This document shows positions 1 through 9,715 of a DNA stretch of 64,000 nucleotides, piece by piece. The notes under the pieces were generated by a model, which searched no databases, was not told the DNA's origin, and saw only the letters and a list, made by a program, of their open reading frames with translations. Numbering within the stretch: the stretch's first letter is position 1; each line of letters opens with the position of its first letter. Origin of the DNA: a virus; IMG/VR virus record IMGVR_UViG_3300025127_000013, positions 62,001-126,000 of that record; one strand, given 5' to 3'. The position numbers were made by a program, and so were the translations under genes.

Positions 1-1106
1 CTCAAGGTAAAGAAATAACCAATGCTTCTATTAAGCTTGATCGCATTACATATTTTAATAGAACTTACAACACTCAAATGGAATTGAAAAAAGATCGTAC
101 AATGCCACAAAATCCAGTTGAATACGAGAGCTTTAGATTTTTCACTAGCCGAGCCGAAGACGGTAAACTACTATCTTATCCAAGAGCACCTTTATCAACT
201 GTATTATCTTTTGATGATTTCTTCAATACGACACCGGTGGCCGCTGTCCGGGCAACCCTACCGGTCGGTGCGGAGACCGTTACCGGAATTGAGTCTGTAG
301 GCCCGGTCGTGACCGCCGCGACAGGACCAAAGTCAGTCGATGCATTCTCACAATTAGTTCAGAGAAATTTTAACTTTACTAATTTTAATGATGGTCTCTT
401 AAGAGAGGGTATAACTTGGAAGGATGACTACAGATTAAATCTGTTCCAGTATAAATTTTTCATTGATGACGATAGATTTAATAGAGCAACAACCGTTGGT
501 CCGTCTGGCATTGCATCTGTTAGTCCTACAAAAGAAGGTCACTCAAGAGATCTACATAGAATTACTATTAAAATTGAGGATGATTCATATCTAGCTTTAA
601 TAGCTATAATTGATACTTACGATAGAATTTACACAAATTTTAAAAATAATTATTATGATTTGGCACTAGAACAATGTTCTTATAACGAATACTCTGAAAG
701 ATTTAATGATTTTTTTGTATCAGCAATTAAAGAGAAATTTCCCGGTATTCTCAATCCATGGGCTAAAATGGTCTCTGTGTATGTGCAGTACATAAATATG
801 TTTACAAATAGTTTTGAAGGTAGCTATGTAGAAATGGTTGATTTTGGAGAAAAAATGTTAAACAGCATTAGGCCCGAAACGGGAACTTTGGATCGGTTAG
901 TAAGTGTAAATGATGCATTTGCTTCGTTTAATAATCGTTTACAAAATTTAAAAAATCTAGCAGAGGTGGATTATGAAACTTATAGTCGTACTCAAGTAAT
1001 AAGTATTGATAATGACATTGAAAGAGGTATATTGGATCACATCGCCGATCATTCTGTTTTGTCTAATTCATTGGAGCCATTTCCTGACCCACCGGAGTCT
1101 CTGTAA
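1..1106 (+). CDS. Virion structural protein, 5'-partial (unrecognised)
   Basis: The frame is open to the left window edge (codons readable from base 3), so the gene very likely starts upstream; the first internal ATG is at 78. At least 342 residues are encoded. I recognise no domain. The protein is soluble-looking, aromatic- and Asn-rich, and joined to the next gene by a TAATG overlap, which places it in a run of co-translated tail or baseplate-type genes. An internal stretch at about 225-335 is strikingly G+C-rich (about two thirds G+C) and encodes a small-residue loop of Val, Ala, Gly and Thr, unlike the rest of the gene. Function not assigned. Confidence 0.6.
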   Translation, partial: QGKEITNASIKLDRITYFNRTYNTQMELKKDRTMPQNPVEYESFRFFTSRAEDGKLLSYPRAPLSTVLSFDDFFNTTPVAAVRATLPVGAETVTGIESVGPVVTAATGPKSVDAFSQLVQRNFNFTNFNDGLLREGITWKDDYRLNLFQYKFFIDDDRFNRATTVGPSGIASVSPTKEGHSRDLHRITIKIEDDSYLALIAIIDTYDRIYTNFKNNYYDLALEQCSYNEYSERFNDFFVSAIKEKFPGILNPWAKMVSVYVQYINMFTNSFEGSYVEMVDFGEKMLNSIRPETGTLDRLVSVNDAFASFNNRLQNLKNLAEVDYETYSRTQVISIDNDIERGILDHIADHSVLSNSLEPFPDPPESL

Positions 1107-1669
1107 TGATTAAAATACCATTTGAAACATCGCAAATTAAAAAACAACCAAAGCTTCAAACTAAAAATAAAAATAAGTTTATATTAAGTGACAAAATTGT
1201 TAATAAAAATATTGAACCAACACTGTTTAATGTTCAAAATGCCGCAATTTCTATGAAGGCTATATCAAACCCAGCCGCTAGTCGTCCGGTTGTTAGAACA
1301 ATTGAAACCGACCTGCCAAAGATTTCTATCGCTACTTTAATTGAAATGAATGTTGGTCTTAGTAGTTTGAAAGAAGACTTTTCTTTATTAGAAGATAACA
1401 GCCCACAAATTGATTTATCAAACTCAAATATTATATCTAATGTTGAATTGGACAATCTTACTAACGAACCAATTAAACCCAGTGGGTTTGAACTAGCTAA
1501 CGATCCTTTCTACGAACTTGATGATAATAGATTGCCCGGAGCAAATAGCAATGACTTACAAAATGCAAAAGCTTTTATTCCTCCAATTGATTCTTCACAA
1601 ATACTAGAAGGTTTGCATGTTTTTAATCAAAGTGAAAATTATTTTGGCAAAAACAAATACTATAAATGA
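1106..1669 (+). CDS. Hypothetical protein, 187 aa, tail module
   Basis: It starts with ATG overlapping the stop of the previous gene (TAATG), implying translational coupling. The N-terminus is very basic (Lys/Asn-rich, first ~35 residues) and the rest is acidic and disordered-looking, with many Asn, Ser, Leu and Pro and no transmembrane segment. I do not recognise a family. Its position between larger structural genes suggests a minor virion or assembly protein; this is inference from context only. Confidence 0.55.
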   Translation: MIKIPFETSQIKKQPKLQTKNKNKFILSDKIVNKNIEPTLFNVQNAAISMKAISNPAASRPVVRTIETDLPKISIATLIEMNVGLSSLKEDFSLLEDNSPQIDLSNSNIISNVELDNLTNEPIKPSGFELANDPFYELDDNRLPGANSNDLQNAKAFIPPIDSSQILEGLHVFNQSENYFGKNKYYK

Positions 1670-1679
1670 GAGATAATTA

Positions 1680-2513
1680 ATGAGTACAACGAATAATGCA
1701 ATATTTACTGATAGAGATAGAGATATAGAAGCTGGAAGTCTCGATGTATTAGAAGAAGATTTAACTACAGTTATTCCTAATAATACTCAATTAATGGTGG
1801 GCAGCAATGTCCTAACTGATGGCGAAGTCATTGATACTAATAGTTTTACATACGAAAATGCAGTGCTGAACATAGGCTTACAAACAGAAAATTTCTTAAA
1901 TATATCACCTGAACAATTTGAACTTTACTCTCAGACTTTAAACGACAGTATTGGTCTTATGGTTATTAATATGGACAATGTTACAGTAGTTGATGGTAAG
2001 GCTTTAACTGAAACAGTCCCGATGTTCGCACACACTGCTAATGATTCGTTAGCTGATCCAGAGATAAATATGAGTTTTCAATATGGTTCACAACATGCCA
2101 GTGGTATCTTACCCATGGATGAAATATCATATGAGCCATTCGGGCCGGAGGCATATAACTCTGGTGAATTTACATCTCTTAAAAATAAGTTTGGATATGA
2201 AATACTTTCTGATGAGCCCGAATCGGCTGCTTATTATGAAACAGAAATTAGAATTAATAATAGCATTAATGATTTAGTAAGAGACATCGCTTCTGGTCTT
2301 CTTACAACTAGACCATTAACAAAAACGACTGCCAGATTAGAATTAACAGATGAACTATTTCAATCTATTACGACCGATGAAAAAATAAGCACCCGAGCTT
2401 CATTGTCGCCGTCTAGTGCAGCGACAACACCAGTTGAAATCTCTGTCCCGGTTACCAGCGGAGGAGCAACAGGTGGCGGTGGAGGCTCTGGAACCGACGG
2501 GAGCGGTTACTGA
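1680..2513 (+). CDS. Hypothetical structural protein, 277 aa, Gly-rich tail
   Basis: It follows the previous gene by 10 bp, with GAGA before the ATG as a weak ribosome site. The body is acidic. The last ~35 residues are Ser/Thr/Gly/Ala low complexity with a run of five Gly, ending in Gly-Ser-Gly-Tyr; the end of the gene is clearly more G+C-rich than its body. The gene at 54320 also ends in a Ser-rich low-complexity tail closing with Ser-Gly-Tyr, so the two may share a C-terminal attachment peptide. No family recognised; likely a tail or baseplate component by context. Confidence 0.55.
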   Translation: MSTTNNAIFTDRDRDIEAGSLDVLEEDLTTVIPNNTQLMVGSNVLTDGEVIDTNSFTYENAVLNIGLQTENFLNISPEQFELYSQTLNDSIGLMVINMDNVTVVDGKALTETVPMFAHTANDSLADPEINMSFQYGSQHASGILPMDEISYEPFGPEAYNSGEFTSLKNKFGYEILSDEPESAAYYETEIRINNSINDLVRDIASGLLTTRPLTKTTARLELTDELFQSITTDEKISTRASLSPSSAATTPVEISVPVTSGGATGGGGGSGTDGSGY

Positions 2514-5365
2514 TGAGCGACCTTATGGAACAAATTCAAATTTACATTGATACCATGTCAACTTATCCAGCAGATGAATATGCGGGCAAGTTTACAAGTC
2601 TTGTGGATGTAAATTTATTTTCAGGTTCTAATGATTTATTTAGAAATTCTGTTGGTGGTTTCTTTTTTAATTCTTTAGATCCCAATGAACAATTACATGT
2701 GCCACCAAATTTTAGAAGATTTTTATATCTTGATAATATTAATCCTGAAATATATTCTATAAATTCCTACAAGGGGAGTCAAATAAATAGAAATATTAAT
2801 TTTGTTCAGTCTGGAATAGATTCTGATCCTGATCCTACACTGGGTGCTATACAAAGAACAGGAGTGACAAGTCAAAACACACTATTGCCTTCAGTAAAAT
2901 TTGTTTGTCAGATTCAAGGAGATCCTAGGGCTCAGTTGTTACAAGATCCTGTTACTGGTAATAAATACTGGGAAAAATTGTTTACGGGTGGCAACTTTAA
3001 CAATCAGAATATAGAACCAATATACTCTACTGAATCATTTGATGCACATTACACTTTAATTAATCTACCATACGATAAAATTAATTTGAAGCTTCTAAAA
3101 AGTGGGCCATCAATCAGAAAATTTACCGAAATCTCTTATGATTACAATACATACAATCCAATGTACCAAAACTTTGTTAGTTCACTTAGTTCAGAAAAAC
3201 AAAACTTGAATTGGTATCTGCTTAACATGTACTCACTTAACTTTTCAACAGATAACATTAGTAAATCACATTATAATTTTTCACTCGTCGAGCAGCCAAT
3301 AAAAGCATTTGACACAAATCCAAAAGACTATCTTAACACCGTTAGAACCAATATCTTAAATTCAAGTGTGCAGGTTTCTTCTGAATTTGAAGCAAGACAA
3401 ACAAATTTGCTTTTCAACAACAATTCAGTTCGTAACCTACTGGTGCCGAACTCAGATGCCAACACACTTTCAAGCTTACTGCCATATTACACAAAAATTT
3501 CAGTTGACACAGAAGAAAGTGCTGTGTACTCGGAGATAATTAAATCTGAAAACTATTCCACCAATTTGTTGAAAACATTAAAAGAAGTTTTCTTGCAACA
3601 AACTCAAGCTGCACCAAAATTAGAAGAAATAAATTTTACTGTTAATCAAAGAGCAATGGTATCTTCGATAAGTGATAATATTGATAAATCCGTAACTACA
3701 TCCGATACACAAACATTTAAGGGATTAGATTTTGTAGAAATGTTATTGTATTCTCATAATCAAATTAAAAATGAACAAAATGATTTCACTGTTATCGATG
3801 AGGAAAATTCTGAATCCAAAGCGGCATATGATAACAAAGGAACTTATCGAGCATATAATACAAAAAACACTCTGTCAGTTTTAAATAGAACAATAGCTAC
3901 ACTTAATGGGCAAGATGCTGCCTTTTATATGAGTGACTTAAATTCAATTATGAATGTGCAAAACAAAACAACTGATTTTGATATTAGTAATTTAAGCTCT
4001 ATTTTTCCAGAGCCAAAATACAATGAAGTACTGGCTTACAGAGTTGAAAAAATAGCCGGCCTCACAACAGGTGACTCTAATACACAAAATGTAATACAAA
4101 ATTTTTGGATTTTCAACTCAGATGAATTAACCACACTTAATCTCAAGGATACTCAAACTAAGTATGGAGTTCAGTATACATATAAAATATATGCATATTA
4201 TATTATCAAGGGTTACAAATATCAATTTTCAGATTTGCAGTTAACAAAAGTTATTGGTGTTGCTAGAGAGGACGATTCCATAAGTTCCGATACTGATGCA
4301 GCTACGGGAATTGATAAAAGAGGTGTTAGTTCTGATAATCCAATTAAAGGATATTGTGTTGAATATTTTGATCCGACGACACAACAATCGGTAAGAGATC
4401 TTTTAGATCGTGCTGTGGGAGATATCGCCGATACAGGAACCGTTTCTTCAATTGCAAAAGAAGATCAAGTCAGAATAAGAAATTCGTCTGTAAGTTCGTT
4501 ATCTGGTGATCCTTTGCCGCCTTACTTTGCAAACTTTGTAACCACAGTTCAGCCATCTTTGAAACTTGTAGAGGTGCCAATACAAACAAAATCAATGGCG
4601 GTGCTCGACCATCTTCCTAATAGGGTTAATGTTGAGCCATCTTTTGAAATTAAAAATACCAATAAACTTTTGTTTAATTTAACTTATCAAGAATTTAGTC
4701 CCGACTTATACACAGAAATAACAAGCAATAATGAATTATTCTTTAAGGATACATACCTAAAATCAAATGATCTCACAGAAATTTCCAAATTGCAAAAAGA
4801 ATCTGTATCACCTGCTAGATTTATTGATGTTTACAGAATAAGTGATAAGCCTAAATCTTTTAGTGATTTTGAAGGTAATTTAATTACTACCATTGACAAG
4901 AAAATAAAAAACCATAACAATGCATATAAATTTTGCAGATATAGTGATATAGTAAAGTCAAATCAGAAATATTATTATTTGTTCAAAACAAGAAATGAAC
5001 TTGGTGTTGAAGGTCATGTAAGTCAAATTATTGAAGCGGAATTGATAAATGACGGCGGATATAAATATGCTACATTTGATGTTGTTAATAAAAGTGAAAT
5101 GCTTGTTGACAAATTTAAAAACATTTCTGAATCTGTAAGTAGAATCTTGCAAGTTAGTCCTAAAATTTCTCAAATTAGCTTTGATGATTCAGAAGTTGAC
5201 TATTCTAAGACTGCAGCATCGCAGATTGATAAAATCAAAATTGGTGTAGCAGATGATTTAATATGGAATAAGACTTTTAAATTGAGACTAACATCAAAGA
5301 AAACAGGCAAAAAAATAGATTTAAACATTACTTATAGTGAACCAAATGCAAATTTGGACGAATAA
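2513..5365 (+). CDS. Large tail/baseplate-associated structural protein (FN3-like segments)
   Basis: A 950-residue protein whose ATG overlaps the preceding stop. It is Asn/Ser/Thr/Tyr-rich, as expected for a beta-structured virion protein. A segment around residues 500-600 alternates charged and aromatic residues (Tyr-Arg-Val-Glu-Lys, then Tyr-Thr-Tyr-Lys-Ile-Tyr-Ala-Tyr-Tyr), and a second lies around 770-860; both look like fibronectin type III-style beta sandwiches. No enzymatic motif seen. It closes the first structural run: the next gene has its own putative late promoter. I cannot equate it with a particular T4 baseplate gene. Confidence 0.6.
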   Translation: MSDLMEQIQIYIDTMSTYPADEYAGKFTSLVDVNLFSGSNDLFRNSVGGFFFNSLDPNEQLHVPPNFRRFLYLDNINPEIYSINSYKGSQINRNINFVQSGIDSDPDPTLGAIQRTGVTSQNTLLPSVKFVCQIQGDPRAQLLQDPVTGNKYWEKLFTGGNFNNQNIEPIYSTESFDAHYTLINLPYDKINLKLLKSGPSIRKFTEISYDYNTYNPMYQNFVSSLSSEKQNLNWYLLNMYSLNFSTDNISKSHYNFSLVEQPIKAFDTNPKDYLNTVRTNILNSSVQVSSEFEARQTNLLFNNNSVRNLLVPNSDANTLSSLLPYYTKISVDTEESAVYSEIIKSENYSTNLLKTLKEVFLQQTQAAPKLEEINFTVNQRAMVSSISDNIDKSVTTSDTQTFKGLDFVEMLLYSHNQIKNEQNDFTVIDEENSESKAAYDNKGTYRAYNTKNTLSVLNRTIATLNGQDAAFYMSDLNSIMNVQNKTTDFDISNLSSIFPEPKYNEVLAYRVEKIAGLTTGDSNTQNVIQNFWIFNSDELTTLNLKDTQTKYGVQYTYKIYAYYIIKGYKYQFSDLQLTKVIGVAREDDSISSDTDAATGIDKRGVSSDNPIKGYCVEYFDPTTQQSVRDLLDRAVGDIADTGTVSSIAKEDQVRIRNSSVSSLSGDPLPPYFANFVTTVQPSLKLVEVPIQTKSMAVLDHLPNRVNVEPSFEIKNTNKLLFNLTYQEFSPDLYTEITSNNELFFKDTYLKSNDLTEISKLQKESVSPARFIDVYRISDKPKSFSDFEGNLITTIDKKIKNHNNAYKFCRYSDIVKSNQKYYYLFKTRNELGVEGHVSQIIEAELINDGGYKYATFDVVNKSEMLVDKFKNISESVSRILQVSPKISQISFDDSEVDYSKTAASQIDKIKIGVADDLIWNKTFKLRLTSKKTGKKIDLNITYSEPNANLDE

Positions 5366-5376
5366 CTAAAAACTAG

Positions 5377-5387
5377 TACTATTTATA
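5377..5387 (+). promoter_or_regulatory. Candidate late promoter motif TACTATTTATA
   Basis: The 11-mer lies 15 bp before the ATG of the gene at 5403, just ahead of the AAGAGG ribosome site. The same core, ACTATTTA, recurs before many virion genes in this window without a TTGACA box upstream, suggesting a T4-late-like -10 element. The very short distance to the ribosome site is a weak point here. Confidence 0.45.
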
Positions 5388-5402
5388 AGAAGAGGTAATA
5401 AT

Positions 5403-6407
5403 ATGGCATTTTTGGATAATTCAGGAGACATCATACTTGATGCAGTTCTCACCGATGTTGGTCGTAAAAGAATGGCACAAGGAGATTTTAGAATCTCTAA
5501 GTTTTCAGTTGGCGATGATGAAATAGATTACCAACTTTACAACAAAAACCATCCTTCTGGTTCTGCATATTATGATTTAGAAATCCTTCAAACACCAGTA
5601 CTGGAAGCATTTACACAGGTTAATGCAAATATCAATTATGGGTTAACTACCTACTCAAATCAAAATTTGCTTTATTTGCCGTCTATTGTTCTTAATGATA
5701 AAACAACAGTTGGGACCATCGCGGTTAAATCAAATGGTGTGATTTATCTTTGCGATAACGGAACAACTGACCCTACCACTGGTCAGGGAACATCTGACAG
5801 ATTATCAAATGACAGTAACATCACCAATGTGCTGATTGGTTCTTCAGACGGCAACAATGTTATTTTAATTGAGACAGGAATTAGTACAACTGACCTTACA
5901 CCTTCATCGACTAATCAATCGCAATTTATAGTTACCAACGGATTACTAGATAACAGTTTTATGGTTAGTTTTGATTCAAGATTTATATCAGCGGTACAGT
6001 CGATCAGTTTAGGTTCTACATTAACTAATGCATCGGCTGTTGGTGATGGAAAACTTACTTTTACTGGGTTTGATACCTTAACCGGTGATTCAATTGATAA
6101 TATTGTTGAGAATTATAGAAGAGCATCAGCAAACGGTTTTATAAATCAAATTTACGAAAATGTTGTCGGTTCTGTTGATAAAAGTCTTAATTCTTCAGCT
6201 ATAACCGGCCCACGAGCAAGTTTCTGTGGTTTATCCTTTTTGATTCAGGACATATCACAACAGGATTATATTGACTTTGGTAAAACTAATCAAACCCAAG
6301 GCCCCGGCACGGAAACATACGACTTTATTGATACGACAGTTTATGTTCGCGGTGCATCAACAAATGTCACATTACAGCTTCCAATTAGAATTATTAAACT
6401 GTCATAA
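5403..6407 (+). CDS. Virion structural protein, 334 aa
   Basis: It starts with ATG after AAGAGG. The N-terminal ~50 residues (Met-Ala-Phe-Leu-Asp-Asn-Ser-Gly-Asp, then an Asp-Val-Gly-Arg-Lys-Arg-Met-Ala segment) look like a compact conserved module; I believe I have seen similar starts in other marine myovirus structural proteins but cannot name the family. The remainder is Ser/Thr/Asn-rich with beta-type alternation and no transmembrane segment. It heads a three-gene unit (5403-8829) behind a putative late promoter. Likely a tail-tip or fibre-associated protein; role inferred. Confidence 0.6.
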   Translation: MAFLDNSGDIILDAVLTDVGRKRMAQGDFRISKFSVGDDEIDYQLYNKNHPSGSAYYDLEILQTPVLEAFTQVNANINYGLTTYSNQNLLYLPSIVLNDKTTVGTIAVKSNGVIYLCDNGTTDPTTGQGTSDRLSNDSNITNVLIGSSDGNNVILIETGISTTDLTPSSTNQSQFIVTNGLLDNSFMVSFDSRFISAVQSISLGSTLTNASAVGDGKLTFTGFDTLTGDSIDNIVENYRRASANGFINQIYENVVGSVDKSLNSSAITGPRASFCGLSFLIQDISQQDYIDFGKTNQTQGPGTETYDFIDTTVYVRGASTNVTLQLPIRIIKLS

Positions 6408-6425
6408 ATATAACGGAGATTTTAA

Positions 6426-7559
6426 ATGCCAGCAAATTACGAACCACTTGATGTCAATACCGACTCAACAACCACAAAGACTATCTTACATGAAGTAATT
6501 CCATTAACCGGAACTATTGTAAGTGGTACATACGACAGTCCAGATGGCACATCTTTTAACATTAAGAATTATACTCATGGTATGTTTCAATCAGTCTATG
6601 ATTATCCATTCCTTAGTTCTTCTGCAAACCACATATTTGACTTAACAGTTTGTATACATTCTGGTTCTTCTTTAAGCTCGTCCACTCCCGGCACCCAACA
6701 AGCCAAGAAAATTAATACATATACACAGTTTGCTCAAGTTCTTCTCGGCTTTGAAGACACTGGATTAAACACAGTTGAAGTCTTTGAACCTGATCTGAAC
6801 ATCACTGACAACAACAACCAAATGAAAGAAGTATTTGTTATTCCTTTCTCGCGACTTGTAACAAAAGATCAGATTAAGAAAGGTTCTTTTTCTATCACTC
6901 TTGGAACTGGCTCGCATGCCTTCCCATTTGATAGCGGGGCCCCCGGAGATTCAAGACTGAAAATTCAAGATCTCTCAGCTAGTGAGCAAGGCGGAACATC
7001 ACCACATGTCGGCGGAGACTATGGTGTATTATATGTCTCCTCTGGTAGTCAACCATTTGCAACTAATCTTGTACCTGCGGGCCACGGCCCGGCCAATGCC
7101 GAAGATGATCACTTGGCGGTTGGAGCAGTATTCTATCAAGCCGGTATCGCTGTTATAACTGGTTCTGTTTTTGATCAAGTAAGTGGATCTTTTATAACAA
7201 CTGGTGGCGATACTGCAACATTCTCTGATGCCATAACAGGATCAGCTATTAGTGCCTCTTGTGATGCTATCAGACACAGAATCGGCGATATATCGTTTAA
7301 CAACTCCACAGAAATCAACTCTACAATTTACTTCTGCAGATTACCTGTTAATAAGTTTAACTATAGCACAAACCCAACATATACAAGCGGCAGTAAAATA
7401 CAAGTAAAAAGAACTGCAAGTGATTTACCAATCGCTTATGTGTCTACGATTGGATTGTATAATACCAGAAATGAATTGTTGGCCGTCGCAAAACTTTCCG
7501 AACCTCTTAAGAAGACACCACAGAATGAGTTGACAATTAGAGTTCGATTGGACTACTAA
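6426..7559 (+). CDS. Tail/fibre-associated structural protein A, 377 aa
   Basis: The ATG follows AACGGAG. The C-terminal ~90 residues resemble those of the next gene: a Phe/Val-Asn-Tyr-Ser-x-Asn-Pro segment, then Tyr-Val-Ser-x-Ile/Val-x-x-Tyr, Asn-Glu/Lys-Leu-x-x-Val-Ala-x-Leu-Ser-x-Pro and an Arg/Lys-Leu-Asp ending. The two genes are therefore tandem paralogues that diverged in their N-terminal parts. The composition is typical of exposed virion proteins (Gly, Ser, Thr, Asn). No catalytic motif seen. Confidence 0.6.
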   Translation: MPANYEPLDVNTDSTTTKTILHEVIPLTGTIVSGTYDSPDGTSFNIKNYTHGMFQSVYDYPFLSSSANHIFDLTVCIHSGSSLSSSTPGTQQAKKINTYTQFAQVLLGFEDTGLNTVEVFEPDLNITDNNNQMKEVFVIPFSRLVTKDQIKKGSFSITLGTGSHAFPFDSGAPGDSRLKIQDLSASEQGGTSPHVGGDYGVLYVSSGSQPFATNLVPAGHGPANAEDDHLAVGAVFYQAGIAVITGSVFDQVSGSFITTGGDTATFSDAITGSAISASCDAIRHRIGDISFNNSTEINSTIYFCRLPVNKFNYSTNPTYTSGSKIQVKRTASDLPIAYVSTIGLYNTRNELLAVAKLSEPLKKTPQNELTIRVRLDY

Positions 7560-7560
7560 T

Positions 7561-8829
7561 ATGTCTTACCGTAAGTTCGGTAAAAACGATATTCTCCTCA
7601 ATACAATGAGGACATATCCTGTTGTTGACTTTTTTGTTTACAATGGCAACATTTATTTCAACAACAATAGACACGAATCTGGTTCGTTTTCTGATAATAT
7701 ATTGGGAATTAGTAGCAGTTTCAGCGGTGGTGTTAGCTTATATGAATATAACATCGATCGGCTGACGGGTTCAAACAACTTTAGTTATCCTTACATTACA
7801 AAACAATCTGCTGGTGCCTCATTTAAAACCGTAAGTTCAACAAGGGCATCCACTGAGTTTCAATATGGCGATAGAATAAATGGGTCTTATCCAATGACTG
7901 CTTCGATATCTAGAGAGTTGATGTCTCCACAAGCTGGCATGAGAGAGTCGCTGATCAATAATGAAACTGGAGGCTCTACTCCAAATGCCGGCCGTCCAAA
8001 ATATCGACACTTTTATGCACTTAAAAATATTTTAAATGCAAATGCACAATTAAGTGAACATTATAGTGTAACTTCTGATTTAGGATCCGGCTGGAACAAA
8101 GCTGAGCAAATAATCAACACACTTTATATCCCGTCTATATTTTACGGCAGCAGAGTTAATCCGGGCTCTGTAAGCCTAAAGTGGTATGTTAGTGGTACTC
8201 TCGCCGCAGAACTAAGAGATACAAAAGAAAACGGAGAGTTAATAGAAGTCAGCAGCTCGAACTCAACTGGTAACGGTTTAGTAGCTGGGGTGGTTCTTTA
8301 TGATCAAGGCATTATCATGCTCACAGGCTCTTGGGATGTAGACCCAGCATCATCACTTCCATTAATTGATGGAACACCAGCAGGGGGTAATGTAAGCCCG
8401 AAATGGATATACTTTGGTATTGGTGGGAATGATGGAACTAATCCTGATACATTTACTCAACATTTTGGTTCTGCATCTTTTGGAATCAAATTTGAAGGTC
8501 ACACGGAAACACAAGTGTGTACAATGTTTGCTAAAGCCGGCCGCGGCCAAGTAAATTACTCTAATAATCCGTCATTTATTGAGAGAGGCCAAAGTTATCT
8601 TTTGAGATCTTCTTCAAGTGTTTATGAAGAAAACCCAAACAGAAAAATTAAAAATATCAATTCATCTAGTTTTGCAACACACAACGAATCGTTTGAAAGA
8701 CAAGTATATATTTCAAGAGTTGCAATATACGACGAAAACAAGAACTTAATGGGTGTTGCCACTTTATCAAACCCGGTCTTGAAAAAAGAAGACGAAGATT
8801 TTACATTTAAATTAAAACTGGATATATAG
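7561..8829 (+). CDS. Tail/fibre-associated structural protein B, 422 aa
   Basis: It starts one base after the stop of its paralogue. Residues ~330-422 match the C-terminus of the preceding protein in order and spacing (Val-Asn-Tyr-Ser-Asn-Asn-Pro, Tyr-Ile-Ser-Arg-Val, Met-Gly-Val-Ala-Thr-Leu-Ser-Asn-Pro, Lys-Leu-Lys-Leu-Asp). The N-terminal part is longer and different. Probably a second subunit of the same tail-end structure. This is the last structural gene before a switch to DNA-processing genes at 8842. Confidence 0.6.
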   Translation: MSYRKFGKNDILLNTMRTYPVVDFFVYNGNIYFNNNRHESGSFSDNILGISSSFSGGVSLYEYNIDRLTGSNNFSYPYITKQSAGASFKTVSSTRASTEFQYGDRINGSYPMTASISRELMSPQAGMRESLINNETGGSTPNAGRPKYRHFYALKNILNANAQLSEHYSVTSDLGSGWNKAEQIINTLYIPSIFYGSRVNPGSVSLKWYVSGTLAAELRDTKENGELIEVSSSNSTGNGLVAGVVLYDQGIIMLTGSWDVDPASSLPLIDGTPAGGNVSPKWIYFGIGGNDGTNPDTFTQHFGSASFGIKFEGHTETQVCTMFAKAGRGQVNYSNNPSFIERGQSYLLRSSSSVYEENPNRKIKNINSSSFATHNESFERQVYISRVAIYDENKNLMGVATLSNPVLKKEDEDFTFKLKLDI

Positions 8830-8841
8830 TAAAATATTGCT

Positions 8842-9408
8842 ATGATTTTAGGTGTAGATGTATCAACTAGCATTACAGGATTTGCGGTAGTCGCAGATGA
8901 ACAACTGGTTTATTACGATTCAATTGATTTAAGAAAATACAAAAATGTTTTTGATAAAACAATAGTCATTAAAGAAAAGATACTAGACTTGTATGAAATG
9001 TATCAGCTTAATAATGATGACAGTTCTTCGGCAGGGTTTGGAGATTCCGAGTTTCCCATTGAACATATTTATGTTGAGCAGCCATTTACATTTTTTAATT
9101 CTGGTGGTTCTTCCGGCAAGACTATGGCAGCTTTACAGAAATTCAATGGTATTGTATCTTGGTTACTGTTTGAAATATTCGAGATAAGACCGGAATACAT
9201 TGGTGCTACCTCTGCAAGAAAACAAGTGGGCATTAAAGTGCCCCGCGGAAAGAAAGCCAAACAAGTAGTTTTGGAACACTTGCTTGAAACAGAGCCAGCA
9301 TTTAACATCGAATATACAAAACATGGTAATCCAAGACCAGAGTCGTATGATCGTGCCGATGCAATTGTGATTGCAAAGGCGGGCTATAATTTAAAAAATG
9401 CTTCCTAG
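8842..9408 (+). CDS. RuvC-like Holliday junction resolvase
   Basis: A 188-residue RNase H-fold nuclease. It opens with the RuvC motif Gly-Val-Asp-x-Ser-x-x-x-Thr-Gly (Asp6), has a second acidic residue in Tyr-Val-Glu-Gln-Pro (Glu79) and ends with Asp-Arg-Ala-Asp-Ala (Asp170, Asp173), giving the expected four carboxylates. Size fits RuvC (about 170 residues). It would cleave four-way junctions made during replication and recombination and debranch DNA before packaging, the role T4 gives to endonuclease VII. It directly follows tail genes and precedes repair genes. Confidence 0.8.
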   Translation: MILGVDVSTSITGFAVVADEQLVYYDSIDLRKYKNVFDKTIVIKEKILDLYEMYQLNNDDSSSAGFGDSEFPIEHIYVEQPFTFFNSGGSSGKTMAALQKFNGIVSWLLFEIFEIRPEYIGATSARKQVGIKVPRGKKAKQVVLEHLLETEPAFNIEYTKHGNPRPESYDRADAIVIAKAGYNLKNAS

Positions 9409-9415
9409 TTAATAT

Positions 9416-9664
9416 GTGGATAAGCCAGAACAACTTTCAAAATTTAAGATTGCTGATATTGTTATAGAAAGCGAACTTATAGTGCCCTCCGATAGACCAC
9501 ATTGGACAGGTTTGGTTTTAAGTATCGAAGAAGATGCTTGGACATTTAGCACATTATATAATTTGGAGACCCAAGATAGAGTTGTTGTTTTGTGGCTTAA
9601 TACTGGTGTAATAGAAGAGCTGCCATCATCAGTTCTTTTGCTAGAATACAGAAGTGAAGAATAA
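9416..9664 (+). CDS. Small SH3-like hypothetical protein, 82 aa
   Basis: The start is GTG at 9416; an out-of-frame ATG at 9414 soon hits a stop. The protein has short alternating beta segments (Lys-Ile-Ala-Asp-Ile-Val, Trp-Thr-Gly-Leu-Val-Leu-Ser, Val-Val-Val-Leu-Trp-Leu) and a Leu-Glu-Tyr near the end, the pattern of small SH3/KOW-like barrels common in phages. The 75-aa gene at 10630 has a similar arrangement. No function assigned. Confidence 0.55.
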   Translation: MDKPEQLSKFKIADIVIESELIVPSDRPHWTGLVLSIEEDAWTFSTLYNLETQDRVVVLWLNTGVIEELPSSVLLLEYRSEE

Positions 9665-9670
9665 AAGTAG

Positions 9671-9699
9671 TTGACTTCTTAAGCACTACCTGTTACATT
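9671..9699 (+). promoter_or_regulatory. Sigma70-type promoter for the uvsE-primase unit
   Basis: TTGACT at 9671-9676, a 17-bp spacer and TACATT at 9694-9699. Transcription would start around 9706, just upstream of or within the GGAGG ribosome site (9706-9710), giving a very short leader. Confidence 0.6.
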
Positions 9700-9715
9700 A
9701 TGTTTGGAGGTTATT

